Shown piece by piece: positions 17,009 to 25,780 of a DNA stretch of 64,000 nucleotides (the first letter of the stretch is position 1; every line of letters starts with the position of its first letter). The notes under the pieces are model-generated. The model saw only the letters and a list, made by a program, of their open reading frames with translations. It searched no databases and was not told where the DNA came from. Made by a program: the position numbers and the translations under genes. The stretch comes from an uncultured Alphaproteobacteria bacterium (GTDB taxonomy: Bacteria; Pseudomonadota; Alphaproteobacteria; Bin95). The stretch is from positions 1-64,000 of the forward strand of contig CALLKY010000035.1 in the NCBI GenBank assembly GCA_938083135.1. Reading direction: 5' to 3'.

Positions 17009-19080
17009 GCGGCGAATGGCGAATTGGCGTTGATATTGGCGGCACGTTCACAGATATCGTGCTGCTTGGCCCCGAAGGCCGTCTTTCCGTCCGCAAAGTT
17101 TCCAGCAGTGTGGATGATTATGCCCGGGCTATCGTCGAAGGCCTTGCTGTTGCATTGGATGAGGCAGGGCTGACTGCAGCTGATGTCGCAGATATCCGCC
17201 ATGGTGCCACGGTTGCATCGAACGCGATCCTGGAGCGGAAAGGTGCCCGCGTTGGCCTGATTGGCACGGTTGGATTTCGCGATGTGTTGGAAATTCGCAC
17301 GCTTCGGATGCCGCGCCTGTACGATCTGGCTTGGGAAAAACCAAAACCCTTGGTGCCGCGTCGCCTGCGGGTGACGGTGCCTGAGCGGATTGATGCAAAT
17401 GGCGCTATCGTAACACCGCTGGACATGGAGGCTGCAGCAGTGGCGATTGACGCATTGGTCGCCAAGGGCGTTGACGCCATTGCCGTCGCGCTGATCAACG
17501 CCTACGCTAATCCAGCTCATGAGCAAGCGCTGAAAGCGCTGCTGGCCGAGCGTGCCCCAGGGGTAGCATCGTGCATTTCCACCGATGTCTTGCCCGAAAT
17601 TCGGGAGTATGAGCGCACATCTACAACGGTGGTGAACTGCTATGTGCTGCCGGTGGTTGGCGCATATCTGAAGTCTTTGCAGGCTGGATTGAGCGCGGCC
17701 AAGGTAGATGCGCCGCTTTCGCTCATGCAGTCCTCAGGCGGCCTGACGCCTGCAGACGCGGCCGCACGGTTGCCGGTGCATATCATTGAGTCCGGCCCTG
17801 CAGGCGGCGTTGTCGGTGCCCAAGCGCTGGCGGAACCGCTTGGTGAGAGTAGCATCGTTTCCTTCGATATGGGCGGCACGACGGCCAAGGCGGCACTTGT
17901 CATTGATGGCCGCGCGGAGCGGGCTGAGGAATTGCAGGTTGGCGGGGAAGCGATCCAAGCATCGCGCTTGCTGACAGGGCAGGGCTATTCAGTCAAAACC
18001 CGTGCGATTGATCTGGCAGAAGTTGGCGCTGGTGGGGGATCCATCGTGTGGATCGATGCAGGCGGCGCCATGCAGATCGGCCCGGAAAGTGCGGGTGCCT
18101 CACCTGGCCCCGTCGCCTATGGCATGGGCGGAGATCGGCCAACAGTAACGGATGCAAACCTTATCCTTGGATATCTGAATCCTGCTGGACTTGCAGGCGG
18201 CGACCGTCCTTTGGATTTGGAAGCCGCACGGGCCGTATTTCAGGCCAAAGTTGCTGATCCACTTGGCCTCAGCCTTGAAGATGCAGCATTCGGTGCCCGC
18301 AGGATTGCGGTCGCCAATATGATGCGTACGATCCGGGCGGTTACTGTAGAACGCGGGCGAGACCCGCGGTCTGCCGCTCTATTCGCATTCGGTGGCAATG
18401 GGCCGCTGTTTGGGTGGGACATGGCCATGGCGCTCGGCATGAACCGGGTCATCGCCCCGCCGGCACCGGGCCTGTTCTCCGCGTTCGGCCTAATCTATGC
18501 GGAAGTAGAGCATCACTATGGCCGCACGCTCCGCCGCGTATTGGCGAATGCGGACGCCAGTGAGATTGAAGCGGCATGGGCGGCCCTTGAGACAGAAGCC
18601 ATCGACCAATTGGTGGCAGAGGGCTTCAGCGGCCCAACGCAGTCCGTAAAGCGCACTGCCAGCCTTCGCTACAAGGGCCAAACCCATGAGCTTGAAGTGG
18701 ATTGGACCGGCCCAATATCGGCTGGCAAGCTGGATGCGCTCGCAGAAGCGTTCGGCGAAGAACATGCCCGCGTCTATGGGCACCGGGCAGGTGCTGCTGA
18801 ACCTGTGGAACTCATCACGCTGCGTGTTTCAGGGCGCGGCCTTGGTGATCGCCCGCCGCTCGCGCGCGCGTCAGATCGGAGCACGGGCACCCATGGCGCG
18901 CGGCAGGCTTATTTCGGGCCAAAACTAGGATGGCTGGAGACACCAGTCCTTAGCCGCAAAGACCTCGTAAGCAGCCGCAAAGGGCCGTTCATCGTAGAGG
19001 AATATGACGCCACCTGCCTGGCCCCGCCGGGCGTGTCGGGTGAAATCAACGACGCAACGGGCGCTATTGTTCTGCGTTAA
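17005..19080 (+). CDS. hyuA: hydantoinase/oxoprolinase A subunit
   Basis: The ATP-binding A subunit that partners HyuB. The 691-residue protein starts with the actin-like phosphate-binding loop IGVDIGGTFTDIVL at residues 7-20. It continues through the second phosphate motif FDMGGTTAK and the SGPAGGVVGAQ segment of the hydantoinase A domain, and ends with a C-terminal beta-rich domain. It could be an N-methylhydantoinase, a 5-oxoprolinase or a related cyclase-type hydrolase; no neighbouring transporter or amidase narrows this. The last 17 bases overlap the convergent DUF1801 gene. Confidence 0.93.
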   Translation: MSGEWRIGVDIGGTFTDIVLLGPEGRLSVRKVSSSVDDYARAIVEGLAVALDEAGLTAADVADIRHGATVASNAILERKGARVGLIGTVGFRDVLEIRTLRMPRLYDLAWEKPKPLVPRRLRVTVPERIDANGAIVTPLDMEAAAVAIDALVAKGVDAIAVALINAYANPAHEQALKALLAERAPGVASCISTDVLPEIREYERTSTTVVNCYVLPVVGAYLKSLQAGLSAAKVDAPLSLMQSSGGLTPADAAARLPVHIIESGPAGGVVGAQALAEPLGESSIVSFDMGGTTAKAALVIDGRAERAEELQVGGEAIQASRLLTGQGYSVKTRAIDLAEVGAGGGSIVWIDAGGAMQIGPESAGASPGPVAYGMGGDRPTVTDANLILGYLNPAGLAGGDRPLDLEAARAVFQAKVADPLGLSLEDAAFGARRIAVANMMRTIRAVTVERGRDPRSAALFAFGGNGPLFGWDMAMALGMNRVIAPPAPGLFSAFGLIYAEVEHHYGRTLRRVLANADASEIEAAWAALETEAIDQLVAEGFSGPTQSVKRTASLRYKGQTHELEVDWTGPISAGKLDALAEAFGEEHARVYGHRAGAAEPVELITLRVSGRGLGDRPPLARASDRSTGTHGARQAYFGPKLGWLETPVLSRKDLVSSRKGPFIVEEYDATCLAPPGVSGEINDATGAIVLR

Positions 19081-19504
19081 GTATGGGCCTAGGTTTCTGG
19101 CGCTTGTCCCGATGGTAGGTCAGTGCAGCGCCGAAACACAGGCTTAGAATGGTGTCCGGCGGTGGGTTTTCTAGCGGTACTAAGATTGCGCGATTGCCTT
19201 GGAATGTCAGTTCATCGCTGAACGTTGCGCGGAAATCGCCGATCAGCGTCGTCTGACAATTTAGGAAGATTGCTGCATGGTCCGGTTGCTTGCGCTTCCA
19301 CCCAAGCCGGATCGTGCTGCCGATGCGTGGCGCTGTTAAGTAGGCTGGCTCACCCCATTTCAGCGTTTCTGTGAGTTTGCCAACATTCAACGATTCCGCC
19401 ACGACAAAAACCAGTCCACGCAGATGCATCAGGCGCTCGCGGGCTGGCGCTGGGAATGCGTCGTAAGCGTTCGCAACGTCTGGTGGGATCGATGCCAGCG
19501 TCAT
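19064..19504 (-). CDS. DUF1801 domain protein
   Basis: A 146-residue single-domain protein of the DUF1801 family (YdhG-like fold), recognised by the LKWGEPAYLT motif, a beta-strand IRLGWK, and the HAAIFLNCQTTLI part. The function of the family is not established. The ATG overlaps the stop of the pncC-like gene by four bases, so the two are co-translated, and its own end overlaps hyuA on the opposite strand by 17 bases. Confidence 0.85.
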   Translation of the reverse strand: MTLASIPPDVANAYDAFPAPARERLMHLRGLVFVVAESLNVGKLTETLKWGEPAYLTAPRIGSTIRLGWKRKQPDHAAIFLNCQTTLIGDFRATFSDELTFQGNRAILVPLENPPPDTILSLCFGAALTYHRDKRQKPRPILNAEQ

Positions 19505-20007
19505 GCAACCATGGGGTTTGCGTCCAGAGTGCTGATGAACTCAGCCATCGCAGCAGCAGCGAAGCGGACCATGTTGTCCGCACGATCGTCATCACCGGTT
19601 TCTAAAGTCGTAACGGAGAGGGCAGGGCCATCGACCGCGATGCAGGTATGGCCAGCGGCGTCGCCATAGCGATTGCCGGTTGGTCCCGCAGCCCCCGTTT
19701 CAGCTAGGCCCCAGTCTGCACCATGCTGATCGCGGATGCGTTCTGCGAGCAAGGCGGCATAGGGTTCGGAGGATGAGCGGATGCCCGCTGCGTCCATCTG
19801 TTCCTGCGTGATGCCGACGAGCGATTGGCGGGCTTGCAACGTGTACACAATGGCCCCGCCCAGGAAGTAGCGCGACGCCCCTGGGACAGCCAGCAACGCA
19901 GAAGAAATCAGCCCACCTGCAGAGGATTCCGCAATGGCGACGCGTTCGCCGCGGCTGCGTAAACGCTCAGCAATTTCTTCGGCAAGGCGCATAAGTTCTG
20001 GGTTCAT
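19501..20007 (-). CDS. pncC: CinA C-terminal family nicotinamide-nucleotide amidase
   Basis: PncC deamidates nicotinamide mononucleotide to the acid form, salvaging NAD breakdown products. This 168-residue protein is the stand-alone amidase domain, with the motifs AESSAGGLIS, PGASRYFLGGAIVYT and GLAETGAAGPTG, and lacks the N-terminal molybdopterin-binding-like domain of full CinA. The ATG at 20007 is chosen because AGGAG lies just upstream; the open frame beyond it is non-coding-like and overlaps the divergent gene. The usual CTGG of the first motif is SAGG here. Confidence 0.9.
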   Translation of the reverse strand: MNPELMRLAEEIAERLRSRGERVAIAESSAGGLISSALLAVPGASRYFLGGAIVYTLQARQSLVGITQEQMDAAGIRSSSEPYAALLAERIRDQHGADWGLAETGAAGPTGNRYGDAAGHTCIAVDGPALSVTTLETGDDDRADNMVRFAAAAMAEFISTLDANPMVA

Positions 20008-20110
20008 GGGATTGGCTCCTGGTGCGGCGTGATGACATTGCAGACAGCATGGCGGGCGGAAGCGGTTGCTGTCAAAGTACCCTGAATTCAGACCGCATGA
20101 AAGAATCCAG

Positions 20111-20800
20111 ATGATTGATGATCCACCCATTTTGACTGTACGCCGCGCCGTTCCAAAGGTTCCAGCTGGCGTCATCGAAGCATTTTCTAAGGCGCAAACG
20201 GGGCATCTGGTTGATTGTATGGCTGGCCGGGGCGCGTTGGATTGGCGCGTCAAACCGCTTGACCCCAAAGGACCGCCGGTGATTGGGCGTGTGATCACGG
20301 CGCAATGTTATCCAGCAGATAACCTGGCCGTATTCGCGGCTTTGGATATCGCGGAACCGGGCGACGTAATTGTTGTGCAGGCGGATGCCTATACGGGAAC
20401 CGCCGTCGTCGGCGACCTTGTGATCGGAATGATGAAGAACAAGGGCGTCGCTGCATTTGTCACTGATGGCCTGGTTCGGGACCTTATCGGTATTGAGGAA
20501 ATGGACCTGCCGACTTATGCGATGGGTGCGACGCCAAACTCCCCTGCTAAAACGGGTCCGGGTACGGCTGGCCTGCCGATTATTTGTGGTGGTATCCCGG
20601 TACAATCTGGCGATATCGCATCTTTGGACCGGGACGGCGTGGTCATTGTCCCGCGGGCTGAGGCGGAGCGGGTCGCCAAGGCGCTGGAAGGCGTGCTTGA
20701 AGCTGAAGCTGGGGCGCTTGCAGCTGTGAAAGGCGGTCGTACGATGATGCCAGCGGCTGCAGGAATCCTAAGCGGCCCTCAAACGAAGTATGTTGATTAG
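20111..20800 (+). CDS. RraA/HMG-aldolase family protein
   Basis: A 229-residue member of the family that includes RraA, an RNase E inhibitor, and 4-hydroxy-4-methyl-2-oxoglutarate/4-carboxy-4-hydroxy-2-oxoadipate aldolases. The metal and substrate site DGLVRD, with the conserved Asp and Arg, is intact, as is the GDLVIGMMKNKGV segment, which favours an aldolase or decarboxylase over a pure RNase regulator. The ATG at 20111 is preferred to a TTG 45 bases upstream. It is followed 12 bases later by the MAPEG gene. Confidence 0.88.
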   Translation: MIDDPPILTVRRAVPKVPAGVIEAFSKAQTGHLVDCMAGRGALDWRVKPLDPKGPPVIGRVITAQCYPADNLAVFAALDIAEPGDVIVVQADAYTGTAVVGDLVIGMMKNKGVAAFVTDGLVRDLIGIEEMDLPTYAMGATPNSPAKTGPGTAGLPIICGGIPVQSGDIASLDRDGVVIVPRAEAERVAKALEGVLEAEAGALAAVKGGRTMMPAAAGILSGPQTKYVD

Positions 20801-20812
20801 AAAGGAAATCCC

Positions 20813-21199
20813 ATGACACCTGAACTCGTCTATCTCGTATCCGCATCTGTACTCAGTCTCGTGATGTGGGTTCCATATATCCTTGGCCGTATTTCCGCTT
20901 GGGGCTTGATTGATGCTGTGGGCTATCCACAGCGGGAACTGCCGCAGCCTGCTTGGGCTATTCGCATGCGGAAAGCGCACAATAACCTAACGGAAAACTT
21001 GGTCCCATTCGCCGCTTTGGTGCTGGTGGTGCATGTTGCCGGTCTGTCGAACGAAATGACCGCCATGGGTGCCATGATCTTTTTCTGGGCTCGGGTCGCC
21101 CATGCGATTGTGTACACAATGGGAATACCGGTCGCGCGCACGCTGACATTCGCCGCCGGGCTGGTCGGCTGCCTCATGATCGCGAGCGTCTTCCTTTAA
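20813..21199 (+). CDS. MAPEG-family membrane protein
   Basis: A 128-residue integral membrane protein with about four hydrophobic helices, of the MAPEG family (membrane-associated proteins in eicosanoid and glutathione metabolism). The conserved RMRKAHNNLTENLVPFAALVL segment contains the family's basic-Asn motif. Bacterial members are often glutathione-dependent, but the substrate is unknown. AAAGGAAA precedes the ATG. The next gene starts one base after its stop. Confidence 0.9.
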   Translation: MTPELVYLVSASVLSLVMWVPYILGRISAWGLIDAVGYPQRELPQPAWAIRMRKAHNNLTENLVPFAALVLVVHVAGLSNEMTAMGAMIFFWARVAHAIVYTMGIPVARTLTFAAGLVGCLMIASVFL

Positions 21200-21200
21200 A

Positions 21201-23594
21201 ATGGCAATAACAGACCTACCCAGCAGCGCTTCCGCCGTCGTTATTGGTGGGGGCGTGATGGGATGCTCCACGCTTTATCACTTGGCCAAGCTGGGGATGA
21301 CAGATGCGGTTTTGTTGGAGCGAAACCAATTAACCTCCGGCTCCACATGGCATTCGGCAGCACAGGTCCGTGCTCTGCGATCAACACGAAATCTCACAGA
21401 CCTAATCCGCTACTCAATCTCACTTTATAGTGCGCTGGAGGAGGAGACCGGGCAGGCGACCGGTTGGATCAACAAAGGCTCCCTGTCCATCGCAACCACA
21501 CCGGACCGGATGATCCATGTTCGACGCCAAGAGGCGCTCGCCCATAGCTTCGGGCTAACGGCGACCGCCATTTCCGCAGGCGAAGCCAAAGAACGTTGGC
21601 CGCTTATGAACGCCGACGATGTACTGGGGGCCGTGTGGTCGCCAGATGACGGGCGGGTTGGGCCGACGGACCTCTGCGCTGCGCTCGCCAAAGGTGCGAG
21701 GGCGCGGGGCGCGCGCATTTTTGAGAACACTTCGGTCCTTGGGGTGACCACAGAGGGCGGCAAGGTAAAGGGCGTCGAGACGGCGGGTGGTTTCATCCAG
21801 ACGGATACCGTCGTCGTTTGCGCGGGTCTGTGGAGCCGTGAAGTCGCTGCGATGGGCGGGGCGCAGGCACCACTATTTCCATGCGAGCATTTCTACCTGC
21901 TGACCAAGCCCGTTCCCGGCATTGAAGGCAATCTACCGACGCTCTCAGACCATGATGCAGGCCTGTATATCCGTGATGATTCAGGTGGTCTGCTGGTCGG
22001 GTGTTTTGAGCCTTTGGGTAAACCGATTGCACCAGAAACACTAGGCGAAGACTTTGCGTTTCAGTTGTTGCCAGAAGATTGGGACCACTTCGAGCCAATG
22101 ATGGCGGGTGCCCTAAACCGGCTGCCAGCATTAGAGACGGCAGAGGTCAAAATGCTGTTGAACGGCCCGGAAAGCTTCACGCCAGACGGTGCATTCATGC
22201 TAGGCGAAACGGCAGAAACCCACGGTCTGTATCTTGGGTGCGGGATGAATTCTGTCGGTGTGGCATCTGGCGGCGGGGCCGGTATGGCGCTGGCCACGAT
22301 GATCGTAGAGGGCGCGCCCCCGGCAGATCTGAGCGGTGTTGATCCCAAGCGCTTTTCGAACGCCTTCAATTCGGCTGAGGCCCTTGCGGCACGGGCGCCA
22401 GAAGTGCTCGGCAAGCACTATGAGATCACATATCCTGGCCGTCAGTGGACAAGCCAACGCAATCTGCAACCAACGCCGTGCCACGGGGTATGGACGCAGC
22501 ATGATGCGCATTTCGGCCAGGTGGATGGCTGGGAGCGCCCGCTTTATTTCAACAAGCAATCTGATCCAGCGCTTACTTTTGGCCGCCCCGATTGGCAGGG
22601 TGCAATCAATGCAGAAGTTATGGCGGCGCACACGAGTGCCGCAGTGTTTGAGCAATCCACGTTCGGCAAGATTCTGGTGTCAGGGGCTGATGCTGAAAGC
22701 TTCCTGAACCGTGTGTGCACCAATGATATGGCCTGGGCACCCGGTCGGATGATCTACACGTTGATGCTGAATGACCGCGGCGGCATTGAAAGTGACCTGA
22801 CCGCGATGCGGCTCAAGGCTGATCAGTACCGGCTCTTCGTTGGCACAACGGCGCTGAAGCGGGATATGGCCTGGCTCAAGCGTAGCCTTAATCCGGGCGA
22901 GCGCGTGGCGTTTCAAGATGAAACCCAGGATCTGGCAGTTCTGGGGCTGATGGGGCCAAGTGCACCTGACATTGCCCGCGCGGTAGGTGTCGAAGCTTTA
23001 CTGGATCTCAAATATTTCGGGCATGGAGAAGCTGTGATCGCGGGCCGTGCCATCCGTGGCGCACGGTTGTCCTATGTTGGCGAAACGGGGTGGGAAATCA
23101 CCTGTGCGTCTTCTGATGCCGCATTTGTTTTGAAGGCATTAGTGGACGCAGGTGCCAAACCCGCAGGCGGCTTTGCACAAACATCCATGCGGATCGAAAA
23201 AGGCTTTCTAGCCTACGGCCACGACATGGATACGGACCTTGATCCGTTGCAGCTTGGTCTCTCGTTCGCTGTCGCGTGGGATACAGCGTTCATTGGGCGA
23301 GAGGCACTGGAAGCCCGTCGCCAGAAGCCGGGCCAGCGTAAAATGGCGACGATTGTTCTGTCCGGCCATGATGTTTGGCCTCACGGCAATGAGCCGGTCT
23401 ATTGTGGCGACAAAATTGTCGGCATGACGACTTCTGCTGCCTACGGTGTCCGTGTCGGCGCGCCAGTTGCTTTAGCGTTGCTGGATAAAGATGCCTGCGT
23501 CGGACCTGTTGAGATTGATATTGCGGGCGCGCGCGCTTTAGGAACCGCACAGTTCGGCCCAGCCTTTGACCCTAAAGGTGCGCGTATGCGCTAG
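21201..23594 (+). CDS. dimethylglycine/sarcosine dehydrogenase-like FAD and folate enzyme
   Basis: A 797-residue, two-part enzyme. The N-terminal 370 residues form a DAO-type FAD domain (VVIGGGVMGCS at 13-23) with His51 in STWHSA, the position that binds FAD covalently in dimethylglycine dehydrogenase. After a linker domain, residues of about 430-790 form a glycine-cleavage T-type folate domain with its C-terminal barrel. Such enzymes remove N-methyl groups from sarcosine or dimethylglycine-like amines and pass formaldehyde to tetrahydrofolate. Electrons probably go to an electron-transfer flavoprotein encoded elsewhere. The precise amine is not known. Confidence 0.9.
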   Translation: MAITDLPSSASAVVIGGGVMGCSTLYHLAKLGMTDAVLLERNQLTSGSTWHSAAQVRALRSTRNLTDLIRYSISLYSALEEETGQATGWINKGSLSIATTPDRMIHVRRQEALAHSFGLTATAISAGEAKERWPLMNADDVLGAVWSPDDGRVGPTDLCAALAKGARARGARIFENTSVLGVTTEGGKVKGVETAGGFIQTDTVVVCAGLWSREVAAMGGAQAPLFPCEHFYLLTKPVPGIEGNLPTLSDHDAGLYIRDDSGGLLVGCFEPLGKPIAPETLGEDFAFQLLPEDWDHFEPMMAGALNRLPALETAEVKMLLNGPESFTPDGAFMLGETAETHGLYLGCGMNSVGVASGGGAGMALATMIVEGAPPADLSGVDPKRFSNAFNSAEALAARAPEVLGKHYEITYPGRQWTSQRNLQPTPCHGVWTQHDAHFGQVDGWERPLYFNKQSDPALTFGRPDWQGAINAEVMAAHTSAAVFEQSTFGKILVSGADAESFLNRVCTNDMAWAPGRMIYTLMLNDRGGIESDLTAMRLKADQYRLFVGTTALKRDMAWLKRSLNPGERVAFQDETQDLAVLGLMGPSAPDIARAVGVEALLDLKYFGHGEAVIAGRAIRGARLSYVGETGWEITCASSDAAFVLKALVDAGAKPAGGFAQTSMRIEKGFLAYGHDMDTDLDPLQLGLSFAVAWDTAFIGREALEARRQKPGQRKMATIVLSGHDVWPHGNEPVYCGDKIVGMTTSAAYGVRVGAPVALALLDKDACVGPVEIDIAGARALGTAQFGPAFDPKGARMR

Positions 23595-23603
23595 CTGGAT
23601 AGG

Positions 23604-23948
23604 TTAGTCGCCCGCCGCCAGTGCGATAGCCGCAGTTACGCTGTCTGTCGTTGGCAGCATCTCCGCGACGCCGACAGTATCCAGCACTGAACGCACTTCC
23701 GTTGACGGGGCGGCAAGAATCATTCTGCCGCCACGGCTATGAAGTGCTTTGGCGCTCATGATGAACGTGCGGATGCCGATAGATGCCAGATAGGTCACGC
23801 CGCCTAAATCTACGACGACGGGCGTATCCTTGTTGGCAAGTGCTGCTGTAAACGGCAGGTCAATTGACCCAGCTCCAGCCATGTCCATCCGCCCGGTGAG
23901 GCGGATGAGCAAGGCACCGTTTGCCAGCGTTTCGGTCGCGATATCCAT
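23604..23948 (-). CDS. STAS-domain anti-sigma factor antagonist
   Basis: A 114-residue stand-alone STAS protein. The central motif VDLGGVTYLASIGIR contains Ser56 at the position phosphorylated in SpoIIAA-type antagonists, so switching by a serine kinase is likely. No cognate RsbW-like kinase, PP2C phosphatase or sigma factor is encoded within the window, making it an orphan here. It converges with the dehydrogenase gene upstream and is followed, in the opposite direction of reading, by the OB-fold/thiolase pair. Confidence 0.9.
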   Translation of the reverse strand: MDIATETLANGALLIRLTGRMDMAGAGSIDLPFTAALANKDTPVVVDLGGVTYLASIGIRTFIMSAKALHSRGGRMILAAPSTEVRSVLDTVGVAEMLPTTDSVTAAIALAAGD

Positions 23949-23958
23949 AGCCGTACCT

Positions 23959-24363
23959 TTAGGCTGGTTTGAACTTCGGAATTGTCAGGTCATCCGTCAC
24001 GGCGTCAAAGAAAATCTGGACTGGCATGCCGATTTTTACAGCGTCCACATCATCTGTCACCAAGTTGGACATGATGCGGGCACCCTCTGCAAGGGTTACA
24101 GAGACGATGACATAGGGACAGTCCCCCTGGAATGCCGCACCAGCCGGACGGCGCGCCACGGTGAAGCTGTAGACCTCGCCCAGGCCGCTCGCTTCAATCC
24201 ATTCGACCTGACTGTCATCAACGTCGGGGACGAGTTGTCGGCTGTAGAGGAAGGTCTGGCCGGTCTTGCCGCAGCGCTGGATCATCAGCTTGCCGTCTTT
24301 GGCACCCTCCCAATAGGGGGCGGAGTCCGGGTCAATCGCGGGGACGGGTTTTTCGTAAGTCAT
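23959..24363 (-). CDS. Zn-ribbon/OB-fold protein (DUF35), thiolase partner
   Basis: A 134-residue DUF35 protein, normally forming a complex with a thiolase-like subunit and helping bind acyl-CoA. The rubredoxin-like N-terminal ribbon (MIQRCGKTGQTFLYSR) keeps only one obvious cysteine, so zinc binding is probably lost, as in a subset of the family. The OB-fold C-terminal half carries the RRPAGAAFQGDCPYVI segment. It begins 11 bases after the thiolase stop, fitting a two-subunit enzyme. Confidence 0.88.
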   Translation of the reverse strand: MTYEKPVPAIDPDSAPYWEGAKDGKLMIQRCGKTGQTFLYSRQLVPDVDDSQVEWIEASGLGEVYSFTVARRPAGAAFQGDCPYVIVSVTLAEGARIMSNLVTDDVDAVKIGMPVQIFFDAVTDDLTIPKFKPA

Positions 24364-24374
24364 AGGATATCCCC

Positions 24375-25556
24375 TTAGTCTGGTTTCTGGTTGGAAAGCA
24401 CGACAGTCGCACCTGACGACAGAACGCCGCCAGTGCCATGGCAGACGGCCGTGTTCACATTGGGTGCCTGCCTGTCACCAAGCCCACCGCGTAATTGACG
24501 TGTGGCTTCAATCAGCAGGAAAATGCCGTACATGCCGGGATGGCAATATGAGAGACCGCCGCCATTGGTGTTCATGGGGAATTCACCGCCGGGCGCGGTG
24601 CGTTGGTTCTTCACAAAGTCCTTGCCTTCACCGCGACCGCATAGGCCAAGCGCCTCCATGGTGAGCAGCACGGTAATGGTGAAGCTGTCATAGATCATCG
24701 CAATGTCCATGTCGGACGCCTTTAGCCCGGCCATTTCATAGGCGCTGCGGCTGGATGTCTCGGCGACTTCCAGGCGGGACATATCTGGCATGTAGTTGAT
24801 GTTGACGTGGCTGGCGCTCTCGCCGTGGCCCAGCACATAGATCGGCTTGGCGCTCAAGTCCTTGGCGCGTTCTTCCGTCGTCATCACGACCGCACCACCG
24901 CCGTCTGTTACGAGGCAGCAATCCTGGCGGCCAAGTGGGTCAACGATGGGGGTGGCGTTCAGCACTTCATCCATCGTTAGCGGGTCCCGGAATGCGGCGG
25001 CTGGGTTTAGCCCGGCCCATGCGCGCGTGGCGACGGCAATTTCGGCCAGTGTCTCACGGGAGGAGCCATAGTCGTGGAAATGGCGGTTCGCGGCCATGGC
25101 ATATGCGCCAGCCGGGGAGGGCAGGCCTGCTGTCATGTCGAACTGATTGGAGAACAGAGCAGGGCGCCCGCCAAGACTACGTGCCGCCTGGCTTTTCTGC
25201 ATGGAGCCATAGAGGATCAACACTGTGTCACACACACCAGACTTGATCATCTCGTATGCATGGCCAGCATGAAGTACGAAAGCAGAGCCGCCGACATTGG
25301 TGCCATCCAGATATTTCGGCATCCGAATGCCTAGGTATTCCGCCAGCAAATTCGGCTGCATAGCCCCGGGCCCTGGCATGCCCCACATGCCGGCGACGGC
25401 AAGGCCATCTACATCGGTCATCTTGAGGCCAGCTTCATTCAGCGCTTCATTCGCGCAATCGCGCTGCATATTCAGAACATGGGTCCCGGGCAATGCCCGC
25501 CCACGATTCTCCGTCGGCGCATCAGACACGCCCACAATAACCGGTTGCCTAGACAT
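24375..25556 (-). CDS. thiolase-like protein (SCP-x/lipid-transfer type)
   Basis: A 393-residue thiolase-fold protein of the kind paired with DUF35 proteins. The ATG at 25556 (AAAGGAAA upstream) is preferred; the open frame runs 30 residues further. Thiolase fold segments are clear, including the C-terminal NTNGGGLSYCHPG with a histidine and cysteine. However, the position of the usual N-terminal nucleophilic cysteine reads GGSAFVLHAGHA, with serine. Family members like this may act as acyl-CoA lyases or retro-aldol enzymes rather than ordinary thiolases; the substrate, possibly a steroid or branched acyl-CoA, is not determined. Confidence 0.88.
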   Translation of the reverse strand: MSRQPVIVGVSDAPTENRGRALPGTHVLNMQRDCANEALNEAGLKMTDVDGLAVAGMWGMPGPGAMQPNLLAEYLGIRMPKYLDGTNVGGSAFVLHAGHAYEMIKSGVCDTVLILYGSMQKSQAARSLGGRPALFSNQFDMTAGLPSPAGAYAMAANRHFHDYGSSRETLAEIAVATRAWAGLNPAAAFRDPLTMDEVLNATPIVDPLGRQDCCLVTDGGGAVVMTTEERAKDLSAKPIYVLGHGESASHVNINYMPDMSRLEVAETSSRSAYEMAGLKASDMDIAMIYDSFTITVLLTMEALGLCGRGEGKDFVKNQRTAPGGEFPMNTNGGGLSYCHPGMYGIFLLIEATRQLRGGLGDRQAPNVNTAVCHGTGGVLSSGATVVLSNQKPD

Positions 25557-25730
25557 AGTTTTCCTTTTGGCTTGCGCCTGTTTCTGGCTCCGTTCAGCCA
25601 ACGCCTTCGATATCTTGCCGACGTGGATGACCATGGGGTTATTCAAATTCCTGGCAAATCAACAATTGGATCATAACGAAGAAAATTGGTTTCTATAAGC
25701 ACCAACTAGTTCATATCTAGCCAATCAATC

Positions 25731-25750
25731 AAAAAACGGCAGCTTCCGTT
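25731..25750 (-). terminator. probable Rho-independent terminator
   Basis: Read on the minus strand, AACGG-(6-base loop)-CCGTT is followed directly by a T-run, 31 bases past the stop of the orphan secreted-protein gene. The stem is only 5 bp, so the terminator may be weak. The remaining bases up to the thiolase start (25557-25730) are AT-rich leader with no further feature that I recognise. Confidence 0.5.
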
Positions 25751-25780
25751 GCATGCAGCGCGAGATTTGATAAAAATTGC

